DNA of 64,000 nt from Plesiomonas sp051652165. GTDB lineage: Bacteria; Pseudomonadota; Gammaproteobacteria; Enterobacterales; CAMTGL01. Below are positions 25,445 through 34,426 of this stretch, one piece after another. The DNA lies in NCBI RefSeq assembly GCF_051652165.1, contig NZ_JBOFTR010000016.1, positions 124,001-188,000 of the forward strand, in the 5' to 3' direction. Every line of letters starts with the position of its first letter. Within the stretch, counting starts at the first letter, position 1. The notes beneath the pieces are model-generated. The model was not told the origin of the DNA and searched no databases. It saw only the letters and a list, made by a program, of their open reading frames with translations. Made by a program: the position numbers and the translations under genes.

Positions 25445-26458
25445 ATGATAGAAGCTGACCGTCTGATCTCCCCTGTCAGTGCCCCTCGTGAAGAGGAAGT
25501 GATTGATCGGGCTATTCGCCCCCGCCTGCTTGATGAATATATCGGACAAGAGCATGTTCGTACTCAAATGGATATTTTCATTCAAGCAGCCAGAATGCGA
25601 TCAGATGCGCTGGATCATGTGCTGATCTTTGGCCCGCCGGGGCTAGGTAAAACTACGCTTGCCCATATTATCGCCAATGAAATGGGGGTCAATCTGCGCA
25701 GCACATCTGGGCCCGTTCTGGAAAAGGCCGGTGATCTGGCCGCTATGCTGACCAACCTCGAACCCCATGATGTGCTGTTTATCGATGAGATCCATCGGCT
25801 ATCACCGGCTGTCGAAGAGGTGCTCTATCCTGCCATGGAAGATTATCAACTCGATATCATGATTGGCGAAGGCCCTGCGGCACGCTCTATCAAACTCGAT
25901 TTACCCCCGTTTACACTGATAGGTGCAACCACGCGTGCAGGCTCGCTAACCTCACCACTGCGCGATCGTTTTGGTATTGTGCAGCGCCTTGAGTTTTATC
26001 AAACCGAAGAGTTAACCCAAATTGTTCAACGTAGTGCCCGCTGCCTTGAATTACCCATGAACTCTCTTGCCGCATTAGAAATTGCCCGCCGTTCACGGGG
26101 TACTCCACGTATTGCCAACCGTTTATTACGCAGGGTACGTGATTTTGCCGAGGTCAAAGGCACAGGCGCTATTGAATTTGATATCGCAAGCCGAGCACTC
26201 GATATGCTTGATGTCGATGTCGAAGGGTTCGATTTTATGGACAGAAAATTACTGCTGGCAGTCATTGATAAATTTATGGGTGGCCCTGTTGGGTTGGATA
26301 ACCTTGCCGCAGCCATTGGTGAAGAGCGTGATACCATTGAAGATGTACTTGAGCCTTATCTGATCCAACAAGGTTTTTTACAGCGGACACCACGCGGGCG
26401 TATTGCTACTCAACGGGCATACCAGCACTTCGGCTTAACGCCCACTCAAGAAAATTAA
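25445..26458 (+). CDS. ruvB: Holliday junction helicase motor RuvB
   Basis: A hexameric AAA+ motor that drives branch migration with RuvA. It is 337 aa (E. coli 336). Walker A GPPGLGKTT (about residues 62-70), Walker B LFIDEIHRL, sensor 1 GATTRAG with SLTSPLRDRFG, and a C-terminal winged helix (FLQRTPRGRIAT) are visible. The ruvA stop lies 89 bases upstream, so the two genes probably share the ruvA promoter. Confidence 0.98.
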   Translation: MIEADRLISPVSAPREEEVIDRAIRPRLLDEYIGQEHVRTQMDIFIQAARMRSDALDHVLIFGPPGLGKTTLAHIIANEMGVNLRSTSGPVLEKAGDLAAMLTNLEPHDVLFIDEIHRLSPAVEEVLYPAMEDYQLDIMIGEGPAARSIKLDLPPFTLIGATTRAGSLTSPLRDRFGIVQRLEFYQTEELTQIVQRSARCLELPMNSLAALEIARRSRGTPRIANRLLRRVRDFAEVKGTGAIEFDIASRALDMLDVDVEGFDFMDRKLLLAVIDKFMGGPVGLDNLAAAIGEERDTIEDVLEPYLIQQGFLQRTPRGRIATQRAYQHFGLTPTQEN

Positions 26459-26600
26459 ATAAAAAGTAACGTACCAGAAATACAAACACAAAAATGATTG
26501 TATGCGCATAAAATAGCCTGTTTGCTTAATACCCTTTTGCTATTCAGTGCCTTCATGTGCCATAGATCGCACGCTCTCCTACAAAGCCTGTTGCCTATCT

Positions 26601-26634
26601 CAAAAAGAAAACCCCACATTTAAAATGTGGGGTT
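26601..26634 (-). terminator. Minus-strand intrinsic terminator with no known gene
   Basis: AACCCCACATT / AATGTGGGGTT forms an 11-bp stem with a 3-base loop. On the minus strand it is followed by TTCTTTTTG; on the plus strand no T-run follows. It therefore terminates leftward transcription from inside the ruvB-cydA gap. Confidence 0.75.
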
Positions 26635-26654
26635 CATGTAAATTTAGCTAATCA

Positions 26655-26771
26655 CTATTTATTGTGCAGCATAAACAAGTCACTGAATAATTTTTTATAA
26701 GAGTTTACGAACTTGTTAAGCGTGTTAGTACGCATATCTGCTCCGAAGTGATGGGGTTCAAATTTTTTCAT
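26655..26771 (-). CDS. Possible 38-aa small protein in an orphan transcription unit
   Basis: An ORF from ATG 26771 to TAG 26655 begins MKKFEPHHFGAD. An in-frame internal ATG at 26735 has GGAG 5 bases upstream and would give a 26-aa basic, amphipathic peptide ending FMLHNK. A TATAAT box (26814-26819) lies upstream and a terminator 20 bases downstream, so the unit could be a roughly 200-nt mRNA or dual-function sRNA. I recognise no family. Confidence 0.4.
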   Translation of the reverse strand: MKKFEPHHFGADMRTNTLNKFVNSYKKLFSDLFMLHNK

Positions 26772-26813
26772 AAAAAAACAATTTCAACATAACTCATCTT
26801 GTTGATGGCGCAA

Positions 26814-26819
26814 ATTATA
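26814..26819 (-). promoter_or_regulatory. -10 box of the orphan minus-strand unit
   Basis: A perfect TATAAT on the minus strand, with TG two bases further upstream. No good -35 box is present at 17 bases, so strength is uncertain. Predicted transcript about 205 nt, ending at the terminator near 26601. Confidence 0.4.
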
Positions 26820-27071
26820 TGCAGACAACCCCAAAAACAGAAACGACAAATTTTAAGCCTAATTCATTAGAATTATTAATGTGAAATAAACTTTAAAACA
26901 GGCACAACCCTTATTTGTTATATTTATGTTTTTATATTGATTACTCTTTTAATACGCCTACATGCTTTACCCCATAAACAGACTATATTGAATAAATACA
27001 GTGACGAAGTTACGACTAACGTGCTGAAATAAAACAAATCGATTACATATTTTGCTTTAATTTAGCGGGAA

Positions 27072-27128
27072 TTGAGCTGCATCAACTTATGAATAGGAGT
27101 ATCATCTCTCGGTGTTGACCGTGATCAA
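27072..27128 (+). promoter_or_regulatory. Two FNR-like sites upstream of cydA
   Basis: TTGAGCTGCATCAA (27072-27085) and TTGACCGTGATCAA (27115-27128) each match TTGAT-N4-ATCAA at nine of ten positions. Their centres are 43 bases apart. In E. coli cydAB is repressed by FNR and activated by ArcA; a TTAAATATAATT stretch just after the second site could be an ArcA site. Confidence 0.65.
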
Positions 27129-27440
27129 TTTTTATCGTTGTAGGTTGTTAAATATAATTGACCGAATAACAAAAAATATAACTTGAATCACTAAAAAGCC
27201 TATTCCGCGTAAGGGATTAGAGGCGTAATATTTAGTCACCCTGTCATTTAGGTTGCTGTTATGTGATGACTTCGTTCATAGAGTGCATCAACTCATTTTA
27301 TGAACGCAGAAATTGAATCCTCTGTGGCTCATGCACTGTTGTTTGTTTATTGACCTATCAAATAACAGTGTAGATAACAATCTTTCTCAAGGATTGAAGA
27401 TCAAGAGCTGGAGTCTTCCTGCAAAAAGCAAGGAGTCGTG

Positions 27441-29012
27441 ATGTTAGATGTTGTTGAACTATCCAGATTGCAGTTCGCTCTGACTGCAATGTACCATTTT
27501 TTGTTTGTTCCACTCACAATTGGTATGGCATTTTTGCTGGCCATTATGGAGTCGGTCTATGTCATGACCAACAAACAAATCTACAAAGATATGACCAAAT
27601 TCTGGGGAAAGTTGTTTGCAATTAACTTTGCCCTAGGGGTTGCAACAGGTCTGACCATGGAGTTCCAATTTGGGACAAACTGGTCTTACTACTCTCACTA
27701 TGTTGGTGATATCTTTGGTGCACCGTTAGCCATTGAAGGGCTAATGGCATTCTTCCTTGAATCTACCTTCGTGGGTATGTTCTTCTTTGGGTGGGATCGC
27801 CTGTCTAAACACCAACATCTGCTAGTCACTTGGCTGACTGCAATTGGTACCAACATGTCTGCTTTGTGGATCTTGGTTGCCAACGGTTGGATGCAAAACC
27901 CAGTAGGTTCAGAGTTTAACTTTGAAACCATGCGTATGGAAATGGTCAGCTTTGCTGATCTGGTCATGAACCCTGTTGCACAGGTGAAATTCGTTCACAC
28001 TGTAGCGGCCGGTTATGTCACAGGCGCAATGTTTGTACTGGGTATCAGCTCTTACTATCTGCTGAAAAAGCGTGATATGCCATTTGCGCGCCGCTCATTT
28101 GCCATTGCCGCAAGTTTTGGTATGGCCTCTATCCTCTCTGTTATGGTGCTAGGTGATGAATCAGGCTATGAGCTGGGTGATGTGCAGAAAGTAAAACTCG
28201 CTGCCATTGAGTCAGAGTGGGAAACCCACGCACCGCCTGCAGCATTTACCTTGATTGGTATTCCTAATCAAGAAGAGATGCGCACCGATTACGCTATCCG
28301 CATTCCGTATGCACTGGGCCTGATTGCAACCCGTTCTGTTGATACACCTGTCATCGGCCTGAAAGATCTGATGAAAGAGCACGAAGTGCGTATCCGTAAC
28401 GGTATGGTTGCTTATGACCTGCTGCAAAAGCTGCGCTCCGGTCAGGATACCCCTGAGCTGCGTGCACAGTTTGATAATGCGAAAAAAGATCTAGGTTATG
28501 GCCTATTGCTAAAACCGTATGCACCGGATGTCTTTAACGCCACTGACGCTCAAGTTCAGCAAGCAGTAAAAGACTCTATTCCGAAAGTTGCGCCACTGTT
28601 CTTTAGCTTCCGAATTATGGTGGGTGTTGGCTTCTTGATGCTGTTTATCATCGGCATGGCCTTTATCCAAACAACGCGCCACAAAATTGATCAAAAACCA
28701 TGGTTGTTGAAACTGGCACTGTGGGGTATTCCGTTACCTTGGATTGCTATTGAAGCAGGCTGGTTTGTTGCTGAATATGGCCGTCAACCTTGGGCTGTTG
28801 GTGAAATATTGCCCGTATCATCCGCAGTATCATCTATCAGTACCGGTCAGGTTTGGTTCTCACTTCTCTTGATTTGTGGGCTATATACTCTGTTCCTGAT
28901 TGCTGAAATGTATCTGATGTTCAAATTTGCTCGCTTAGGCCCAAGCTGCTTAAAGACTGGCCGCTACCATTTTGAGCAAAAAAGTGCACCCGTTGTTACT
29001 GACACTCACGCA
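27441..29012 (+). CDS. cydA: Cytochrome bd-I ubiquinol oxidase subunit I
   Basis: The haem-bearing subunit of the high-affinity terminal oxidase that reduces oxygen without pumping protons; inner membrane. About 524 aa (E. coli 522), with nine transmembrane helices. The conserved haem ligand region QFALTAMYHFLFVPLT (His19) and the long Q-loop after residue 250 are visible. ATG 27441 has AGGAG 5 bases upstream; a GTG one codon earlier is inferior. It is the first gene of cydABX. Confidence 0.98.
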
Positions 29013-29029
29013 TAATTCAGGAGCCGACC

Positions 29030-30166
29030 ATGATTGATTATGAATTGTTACGCTTTGCCTGGTGGCTACTGATCGGTGTATTGCTGATTGGCTTTGCTAT
29101 CACTGATGGCTTTGATATGGGTGTCGGTGCGCTGTTACCGATTATCGGAAAAACTGACAACGAACGTCGGGTAATGATTAATACCATTGCACCACACTGG
29201 GATGGTAACCAAGTTTGGTTAATCACTGCTGGGGGTGCTCTGTTTGCTGCGTGGCCAATGGTTTATGCTGCTGCCTTTTCTGGCTTCTACGTGGCGATGG
29301 TATTAGTGCTTGCTGCGCTGTTCTTCCGTCCTGTCGGTTTTGATTACCGCTCAAAAATTGAAGATTCCCGCTGGCGCACTATGTGGGATTGGGGTTTGTT
29401 CATCGGTGGTGCAGTACCCGCATTGGTCTTTGGTGTAGCCTTTGGTAACTTACTGCAGGGTGTTCCATTCGAAGTAGATAGTTTGCTCCGTTTACAATAT
29501 CAAGGTGGTTTCTTTGGTTTGCTAAATCCATTTGGCCTGCTATGTGGTGTCGTCAGTTTGATGATGCTGGTTATGCAAGGGGCAACTTGGCTGCAAATGA
29601 AAACGGTGGGTGAGTTGCATGTTCGTGCTCGTACTGCGGCAAAAATCACTGCGTTAATCACAGCAGTTTGTTTTGCACTGGCCGGCATCTGGGTAATGAA
29701 AGGCATCCCTGGTTACCTCATCACCTCGGTGATTGACACAAGCGCCCCTTCTAATCCACTGCATAAAGAAGTTGCAGTAGAGATTGGTGCCTGGATGAAG
29801 AATTTCAACGACTACCCTATTTTGTGGGCAATTCCTGCTATCGGTGTGTTTATGCCGTTACTGACAATTATTGCATCACATTTTGAGCGAGCGGGTTTTG
29901 CATTTTTAACCTCTTCACTGGCCATTACCTGCATCATCTTGACTGCCGGCGTCACTATGTTCCCGTTTGTAATGCCATCAAGCATTATGGCGGCACAAAG
30001 TCTGACCATGTGGGATGCAACATCAAGCCAGAAAACACTGGGGATCATGCTTGGTGCAGCTGTGATTTTTGTCCCCATTATTCTGGTGTATACCGTTTGG
30101 TGCTACTACAAAATGTTTGGTCGTATTGAGACTAAACATATTGAAAATAACCCTTCAGCCTATTAA
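29030..30166 (+). CDS. cydB: Cytochrome bd-I ubiquinol oxidase subunit II
   Basis: The structural partner of CydA, 378 aa (E. coli 379), with eight or so hydrophobic helices in the inner membrane. Conserved features are the N-terminal LLIGFAITDGFDMGVGALLP and PHWDGNQVWLITAGGALFAAWP. It starts 18 bases after cydA with a GGAG ribosome site. Confidence 0.98.
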   Translation: MIDYELLRFAWWLLIGVLLIGFAITDGFDMGVGALLPIIGKTDNERRVMINTIAPHWDGNQVWLITAGGALFAAWPMVYAAAFSGFYVAMVLVLAALFFRPVGFDYRSKIEDSRWRTMWDWGLFIGGAVPALVFGVAFGNLLQGVPFEVDSLLRLQYQGGFFGLLNPFGLLCGVVSLMMLVMQGATWLQMKTVGELHVRARTAAKITALITAVCFALAGIWVMKGIPGYLITSVIDTSAPSNPLHKEVAVEIGAWMKNFNDYPILWAIPAIGVFMPLLTIIASHFERAGFAFLTSSLAITCIILTAGVTMFPFVMPSSIMAAQSLTMWDATSSQKTLGIMLGAAVIFVPIILVYTVWCYYKMFGRIETKHIENNPSAY

Positions 30167-30189
30167 TGAGCCCTTAGGAGACAAGAACA

Positions 30190-30297
30190 ATGTGGTATTT
30201 TGCTTGGATTCTCGGTGTGCTATTAGCCTGTTCATTCGGCATTATCAATGCCCTATGGTTAGAGCAGACTGAAAACATGGATCGCGATAATGCATAA
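30190..30297 (+). CDS. cydX: Cytochrome bd-I small subunit CydX
   Basis: A 35-aa single-helix subunit beginning MWYFAWILGVLLACSFGI. It keeps the consensus start (MW, W, LG) and the Glu after the helix (LWLEQ). CydX stabilises the CydAB haem site. It lies 24 bases after cydB, with a TAGGAG-type ribosome site. The E. coli ybgE-ybgC-tol genes do not follow; a terminator comes directly after. Confidence 0.95.
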   Translation: MWYFAWILGVLLACSFGIINALWLEQTENMDRDNA

Positions 30298-30332
30298 TCT
30301 GCGGGCATAACGCAGCATTGCTAACACATTCG

Positions 30333-30357
30333 AAGGGCCTTACGAGGCCCTTTTTTA
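30333..30357 (+). terminator. Terminator of cydABX
   Basis: AAGGGCCT (30333-30340) pairs with AGGCCCTT (30345-30352) around a TACG tetraloop, followed by a T-run. Confidence 0.9.
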
Positions 30358-30503
30358 TTATTCACATCTCCCTTACTTGCTCTTCTCTATACACCTTGCA
30401 TTTTCGTTATCTTAACGACATGATTCGTCAACGCCCTATCCCCCTATTTGTATGGGATAACATCAGAGATGCCCGTTTCGGGCTGGCAAGGAGAGCCTAT
30501 CAA

Positions 30504-31697
30504 ATGCAATCACCCAAACCTGCTATTGACAATACGCATACACTGTTTAATTTTGATATCCCCATTGATCGCAGCCACAGCGACAGCGATAAATGGAACA
30601 AATATGCCGGTAAAGATATTCTGCCAATGTGGGTAGCTGACACTGATTTTCGCTCTCCGCCTGCGGTCATTGCGGCGCTGCATAAACGGGTGGAACACGG
30701 TGTGTTTGGTTATGGTTACGGTGCATCATCGGTACTGACCGAAGCATTTATTGCACGCATGCAAACTCGCTATGACTGGGCTATCAAACCAGAGTGGTTG
30801 GTGTTCCTACCGGGTCTGGTTTGTGGCCTAAATTTGGCCGTTAGAGCATTTACTGCCCAAGGCCAGCGTAGTATTGCCCCTTCACCAATTTATCCGCCGT
30901 TTGTAAAATCATCAGCCTTTGCGGGTATTGAACAAGTTCTGGCCCCCGTCACTCTGCAACAAGGCCGCTGGGTGATGAACTTAGACCGTATCGCCAATGA
31001 AATGCAGGGAAATGAAAAGCTGCTGATGTTGTGTAACCCACAAAATCCGGGCGGTACTATTTATCGCCGAGAAGAACTGCTGGCACAGGCTGAATTTGCG
31101 CGTCAGCACAATTTACTGATCTGTAGTGATGAAATTCACTGTGATTTACTGCTGGATAATCAGCCTCATATTCCCATTGCATCACTCAATGCCGATGCAG
31201 AGCAACGTTCAATCACGCTATTTGCCCCATCAAAAACCTTTAATATTGCTGGATTGGGCGCTTCTATCGCTATCATTCCCAATGACAAGTTGCGCCAACA
31301 GTTTATTAAAGCGCGTACTGGTATTGTGCCGAGTGTCGATATCATGGCTTATACGGCAGCAGAAGCTGCATATGTAGCGGGAGATACGTGGTTAGAAGCT
31401 CAACTTGATTATCTACGGGAAAACCGAGACATAACAGAAGCAAGAATTAATGCGATGCCATATTTAACATTGGCTCATACCGAGGCAACGTATTTAGCGT
31501 GGATTGATTGCTCTGCACTGCCAGTACAAAACCCACACCATTTTTTTGAGCAAGCAGGCGTCGGCTTATCAGCAGGTGCTGATTTTGGTAATGCTGCATT
31601 TGTACGGCTCAATTTTGGTTGTACTCGTGCGCGATTAAATCAAGCACTTGATCGTATAGAAAAAGCCCTTACTGCACTAAAAATATCACTTAAGTAG
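30504..31697 (+). CDS. PLP-dependent C-S lyase / aminotransferase of the MalY/PatB family
   Basis: A fold-type I PLP enzyme of 397 aa. Most MalY/PatB proteins cleave cystathionine or cysteine conjugates, and E. coli MalY also represses MalT. Visible motifs are DILPMWVADTDF, GVFGYGYG, the NPQNPGG loop, SDEIHCDLLL (PLP Asp) and the lysine in APSKTFNIAGLG. I chose ATG 30504, with AAGGAG 10 bases upstream; a longer reading from 30318 would run through the cydX terminator. Substrate not determined. Confidence 0.88.
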   Translation: MQSPKPAIDNTHTLFNFDIPIDRSHSDSDKWNKYAGKDILPMWVADTDFRSPPAVIAALHKRVEHGVFGYGYGASSVLTEAFIARMQTRYDWAIKPEWLVFLPGLVCGLNLAVRAFTAQGQRSIAPSPIYPPFVKSSAFAGIEQVLAPVTLQQGRWVMNLDRIANEMQGNEKLLMLCNPQNPGGTIYRREELLAQAEFARQHNLLICSDEIHCDLLLDNQPHIPIASLNADAEQRSITLFAPSKTFNIAGLGASIAIIPNDKLRQQFIKARTGIVPSVDIMAYTAAEAAYVAGDTWLEAQLDYLRENRDITEARINAMPYLTLAHTEATYLAWIDCSALPVQNPHHFFEQAGVGLSAGADFGNAAFVRLNFGCTRARLNQALDRIEKALTALKISLK

Positions 31698-31780
31698 TAA
31701 TAATCTCACACTACTTTAGTTTTAAATTAAAATAGCGATTTATTATTTAACTCGTTTATATTATTTATATTGTATTAGAT

Positions 31781-31809
31781 AGAGGCTGTTCATTAAATAA
31801 ACAGCCTCT
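31781..31809. terminator. Inverted repeat after the PLP enzyme gene
   Basis: AGAGGCTGTT / AACAGCCTCT, perfect 10-base arms with a 9-base loop, between two convergent genes. T-runs are weak on both sides, so terminator function is likely but not strong. Confidence 0.55.
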
Positions 31810-31920
31810 TGCTACTTGTTGATCTCTTATTTATAGTGATTATACGTATAGATATATCCGCTATAATATTTATAGCAATATTCAGTTTATTCTTATATAT
31901 CTACTGCGTAGTAACCATCA

Positions 31921-32382
31921 TTACATTACCGAGACGGTCATATCGTTATTCCCCCCAACCAAGCGCACACGCACACCCGGTTGATAACGTGGATCGGCCT
32001 TTTGTACTACAACAATAGATGCACCGTTGTCTTTGCGGATTTCCATCTCAGCGCCATTAATCTGATTTAAGCTATCTTCTGCCTTTTTGCCTATTGCACT
32101 GCCTGCAATAGCCCCAGCCGCAGAAGCAATATCTCGCCCTGTGCCACCGCCAACAGTGCTACCCAATAAACCACCGACTACCGCACCGCCGATACCACCA
32201 ATTAATCCTGAGCTTTCAGCTTGAATCTTGACTGGGCGAATTGAGACAATTGTACCATACTGTATATTCTGCACAGTTTTTGCCTGTGCACCGCTATACA
32301 CATCTCCTGAGTACATGTTTGTATTTGCACAGCCTGCTAAACTCATCGCTATGAACGCAAGAGCACCTAAACGTGTGTTCAT
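31921..32382 (-). CDS. slyB: Outer membrane lipoprotein SlyB-type (copy 1)
   Basis: A 153-aa lipoprotein with lipobox SLAGC (Cys at about residue 18). The mature protein has MYSGDVYSGAQAKTVQNIQYG, closely matching E. coli SlyB, then a Gly-zipper transmembrane hairpin (about 63-100) and a C-terminal domain ending in RVRLVGG. SlyB stabilises the outer membrane and forms rings around outer membrane proteins under stress. ATG 32382 has GGAGG 6 bases upstream. A second SlyB-type gene lies 472 bases upstream. Confidence 0.85.
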   Translation of the reverse strand: MNTRLGALAFIAMSLAGCANTNMYSGDVYSGAQAKTVQNIQYGTIVSIRPVKIQAESSGLIGGIGGAVVGGLLGSTVGGGTGRDIASAAGAIAGSAIGKKAEDSLNQINGAEMEIRKDNGASIVVVQKADPRYQPGVRVRLVGGNNDMTVSVM

Positions 32383-32854
32383 TATAACCTCCGTTAGCAT
32401 AATCTAATTTACAGCGTGTAAACCGCATCACTAAAGCATGCATAACGGCGATTCAACTGCCGTAATACCTTACTGTATACACTCAATCTCTATAATGCAT
32501 CACACCTCTGCACAACGTACACCATGCGCGAAAGATCGTGTTAATTAAAGAGAGATGTAACAATTAAGTGTAATGCTTTAGCATAACAGACATGCTATTA
32601 ATCAAAAAAACAGTGAGCTAATCAACTATTATCATGGATTAAAGCAACAATAAACTAGCTATGTTATACCGCAGGTAAACACACTAAAATAAACAAGGGT
32701 GTGACTATCAGAGGCTTCTAGCTGTTAACTGCCACACCCTAAGTATAGCCAACGGGATCACACAATAAAAAATAATTGCACTTTAGCTACTCTTTTTGTG
32801 TGAACTAAACACCTTTCTCGCAACAGCTCTGTTGCTGTAGCAATAAAATGGTTA
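32383..32854. other. 472-base gap between the two slyB-type genes
   Basis: It contains an inverted repeat AGGGTGTG (32696-32703) / CACACCCT (32733-32740), which may terminate the upstream gene on the minus strand (TTGTTT follows). No ORF; the promoter of copy 1 must lie in the right half of the 32400-32600 part, but no box is convincing. Confidence 0.45.
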
Positions 32855-33355
32855 TTACTGCGCATAACCATAAGGGTATCCAGCACCAATCAGTGAAACT
32901 GTTGCCTGCCCACCATTTCCGACCAATTGAACGCGTGCGCCCGGTACAAAACCAGGTGCAGCTTGCTGTACAACAACAATATTTTGACCATTACTTTTAC
33001 GAATAACCATCTCTAAACCTTCCGTTTGATCAAGACGATTACCTACATTAGACCCAACAACACTGCCTGCAATTGCACCCGCCGTTGTTGCGATATCGCG
33101 ACCAATACCACCACCCACTTCACTACCGAGTAAGCCACCAATAACCGCGCCACCTAAGCCGCCTAAACTTGATCCCTGCTGTTGATCATCTTGAATCCTT
33201 ACAGGTCTAACCGATATGATTGTGCCGTAGCTAACGTTCTGCACCATTTTGGCATCTTGACCTGAAAATACATTCCCAGAATACATATCTGTATTCGCAC
33301 AACCAGAAAGTGCACATACACCAAGAATCAACGCAGCACCTGCTGTATATTTCAT
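32855..33355 (-). CDS. Outer membrane lipoprotein SlyB-type (copy 2)
   Basis: A 167-aa lipoprotein with lipobox ALSGC. It shares the MYSGNVFSGQDAKMVQNVSYG block and Gly-zipper segment with copy 1, and has a Tyr-rich tail (YPYGYAQ). A paralogous pair is implied, though divergence shows the duplication is old. ATG 33355 has AAGGTGA about 6 bases upstream. No functional difference can be read from sequence; one copy may be stress-induced. Confidence 0.85.
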   Translation of the reverse strand: MKYTAGAALILGVCALSGCANTDMYSGNVFSGQDAKMVQNVSYGTIISVRPVRIQDDQQQGSSLGGLGGAVIGGLLGSEVGGGIGRDIATTAGAIAGSVVGSNVGNRLDQTEGLEMVIRKSNGQNIVVVQQAAPGFVPGARVQLVGNGGQATVSLIGAGYPYGYAQ

Positions 33356-33618
33356 TGCAATCACCTTTATCAATCTTTTAAAAAACGGTCAGTTAACATT
33401 ACTGCTCGGCTGACCGCTAAATTGACGATTTAACGACAAAAAGACTAACAAAAAGTTGTCACAATATTTGTCTTATGTTTCTGGCTTTTTTCTGCCCTGA
33501 TAAAGCAAAGCGTTACATGCTAACGGCTAAATATTTTTCTGATATTCACTATCGGCTATTGCCAATGGTGCATCGGTATATGCCCCCACTTACGAAACAA
33601 TAAGTCATAATTAATGGC

Positions 33619-34218
33619 TTACGGATGACACCCAATGACATCACGAATAGACAGTGGATGAATTTTTAACGTAATACCATTACGAGAAAATGCTAACGTT
33701 GGGTTTGTGCGCTGTTCATCCTCGGCCTGTGGCATACTTGCTTTATAACGCACTGTTGCTATTTCTGATGTTATTGATGCGGTACTCATCCATGTAGAGA
33801 GTGATGGAATCGCATGGAGCGCAGCAGATTCCATCTCGGTAATCGTTTCTGCATTGACGGAAACAACCAGTTCAATATGCTCCCATCCTTCATGTAAATA
33901 GTGTTTTTCACTTGGATAAGGTAGCTCTATACAATCAATCACCCACGGACCAACCGATAATGGCTGATGCAGTGCAAACAGACAAATTGGACGACCATTA
34001 ATATTTTTTTGCGACAACATTTCACCGGCTTGCAATAAGCCCTGATGCCAACGAGCAGCCGTTTCCTGTGAATGACAACGTACCGCAATATGATCAGCGG
34101 GATAATCGTGAATATTGACACCCAGATCTGCTGCTAACTGTGTGATTTTCGTCACAAAATCAGGCAGAGAGTACGAAAGATCGGCTAACTCATTTATCCA
34201 TTCAAAGGGGGTTGACAT
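33619..34218 (-). CDS. yecM: VOC-superfamily protein YecM
   Basis: A 199-aa cytosolic protein (E. coli YecM 188 aa). It belongs to the vicinal oxygen chelate fold, with metal-type residues in DHIAVRCHS and HEGWEHIELV. NGRPICLFALH matches E. coli almost exactly. The substrate is unknown. It is divergent from argS, as the E. coli neighbours are adjacent too. Confidence 0.93.
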   Translation of the reverse strand: MSTPFEWINELADLSYSLPDFVTKITQLAADLGVNIHDYPADHIAVRCHSQETAARWHQGLLQAGEMLSQKNINGRPICLFALHQPLSVGPWVIDCIELPYPSEKHYLHEGWEHIELVVSVNAETITEMESAALHAIPSLSTWMSTASITSEIATVRYKASMPQAEDEQRTNPTLAFSRNGITLKIHPLSIRDVIGCHP

Positions 34219-34294
34219 CTTTTATCCTCATTTAAGTCGATATACTGATATCAGGATGGCTTGTGGGGTTTTCATGGCTCTGTTGCACGGGTAT

Positions 34295-34314
34295 GATACC
34301 GAGTATTCGGTATC
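34295..34314. repeat. Perfect 8-base inverted repeat upstream of argS
   Basis: GATACCGA-GTAT-TCGGTATC in the 208-base yecM-argS gap. It lies about 110 bases before argS and may be an operator or leader hairpin; there is no T-run. Confidence 0.45.
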
Positions 34315-34426
34315 TCTGTGCATAGCTTTACGCATTATTATTCGGCATAACATGTATCAATACTGATAGTATCGTTGCTGTTTATTTATATGCACAATAA
34401 TTAACTGTTCGATTGAAGGTAATCAG

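Larger units (their letters stand above)
26459..27440. other. 982-base ruvB-cydA intergenic region
   Basis: The longest non-coding stretch with clear structure. From left to right: a minus-strand terminator (26601-26634), a minus-strand 38-codon ORF (26655-26771), a minus-strand -10 box (26814-26819), AT-rich sequence, then two FNR-like sites and a TTAAATATAATT stretch belonging to the cydA promoter. A 300-base leader precedes cydA. Confidence 0.6.

Noticed and set aside
30318..30503. N-terminal extension of the MalY/PatB-type enzyme
   Set aside because: It begins inside the cydX terminator region, is not conserved in the family, and a strong ribosome site precedes ATG 30504.
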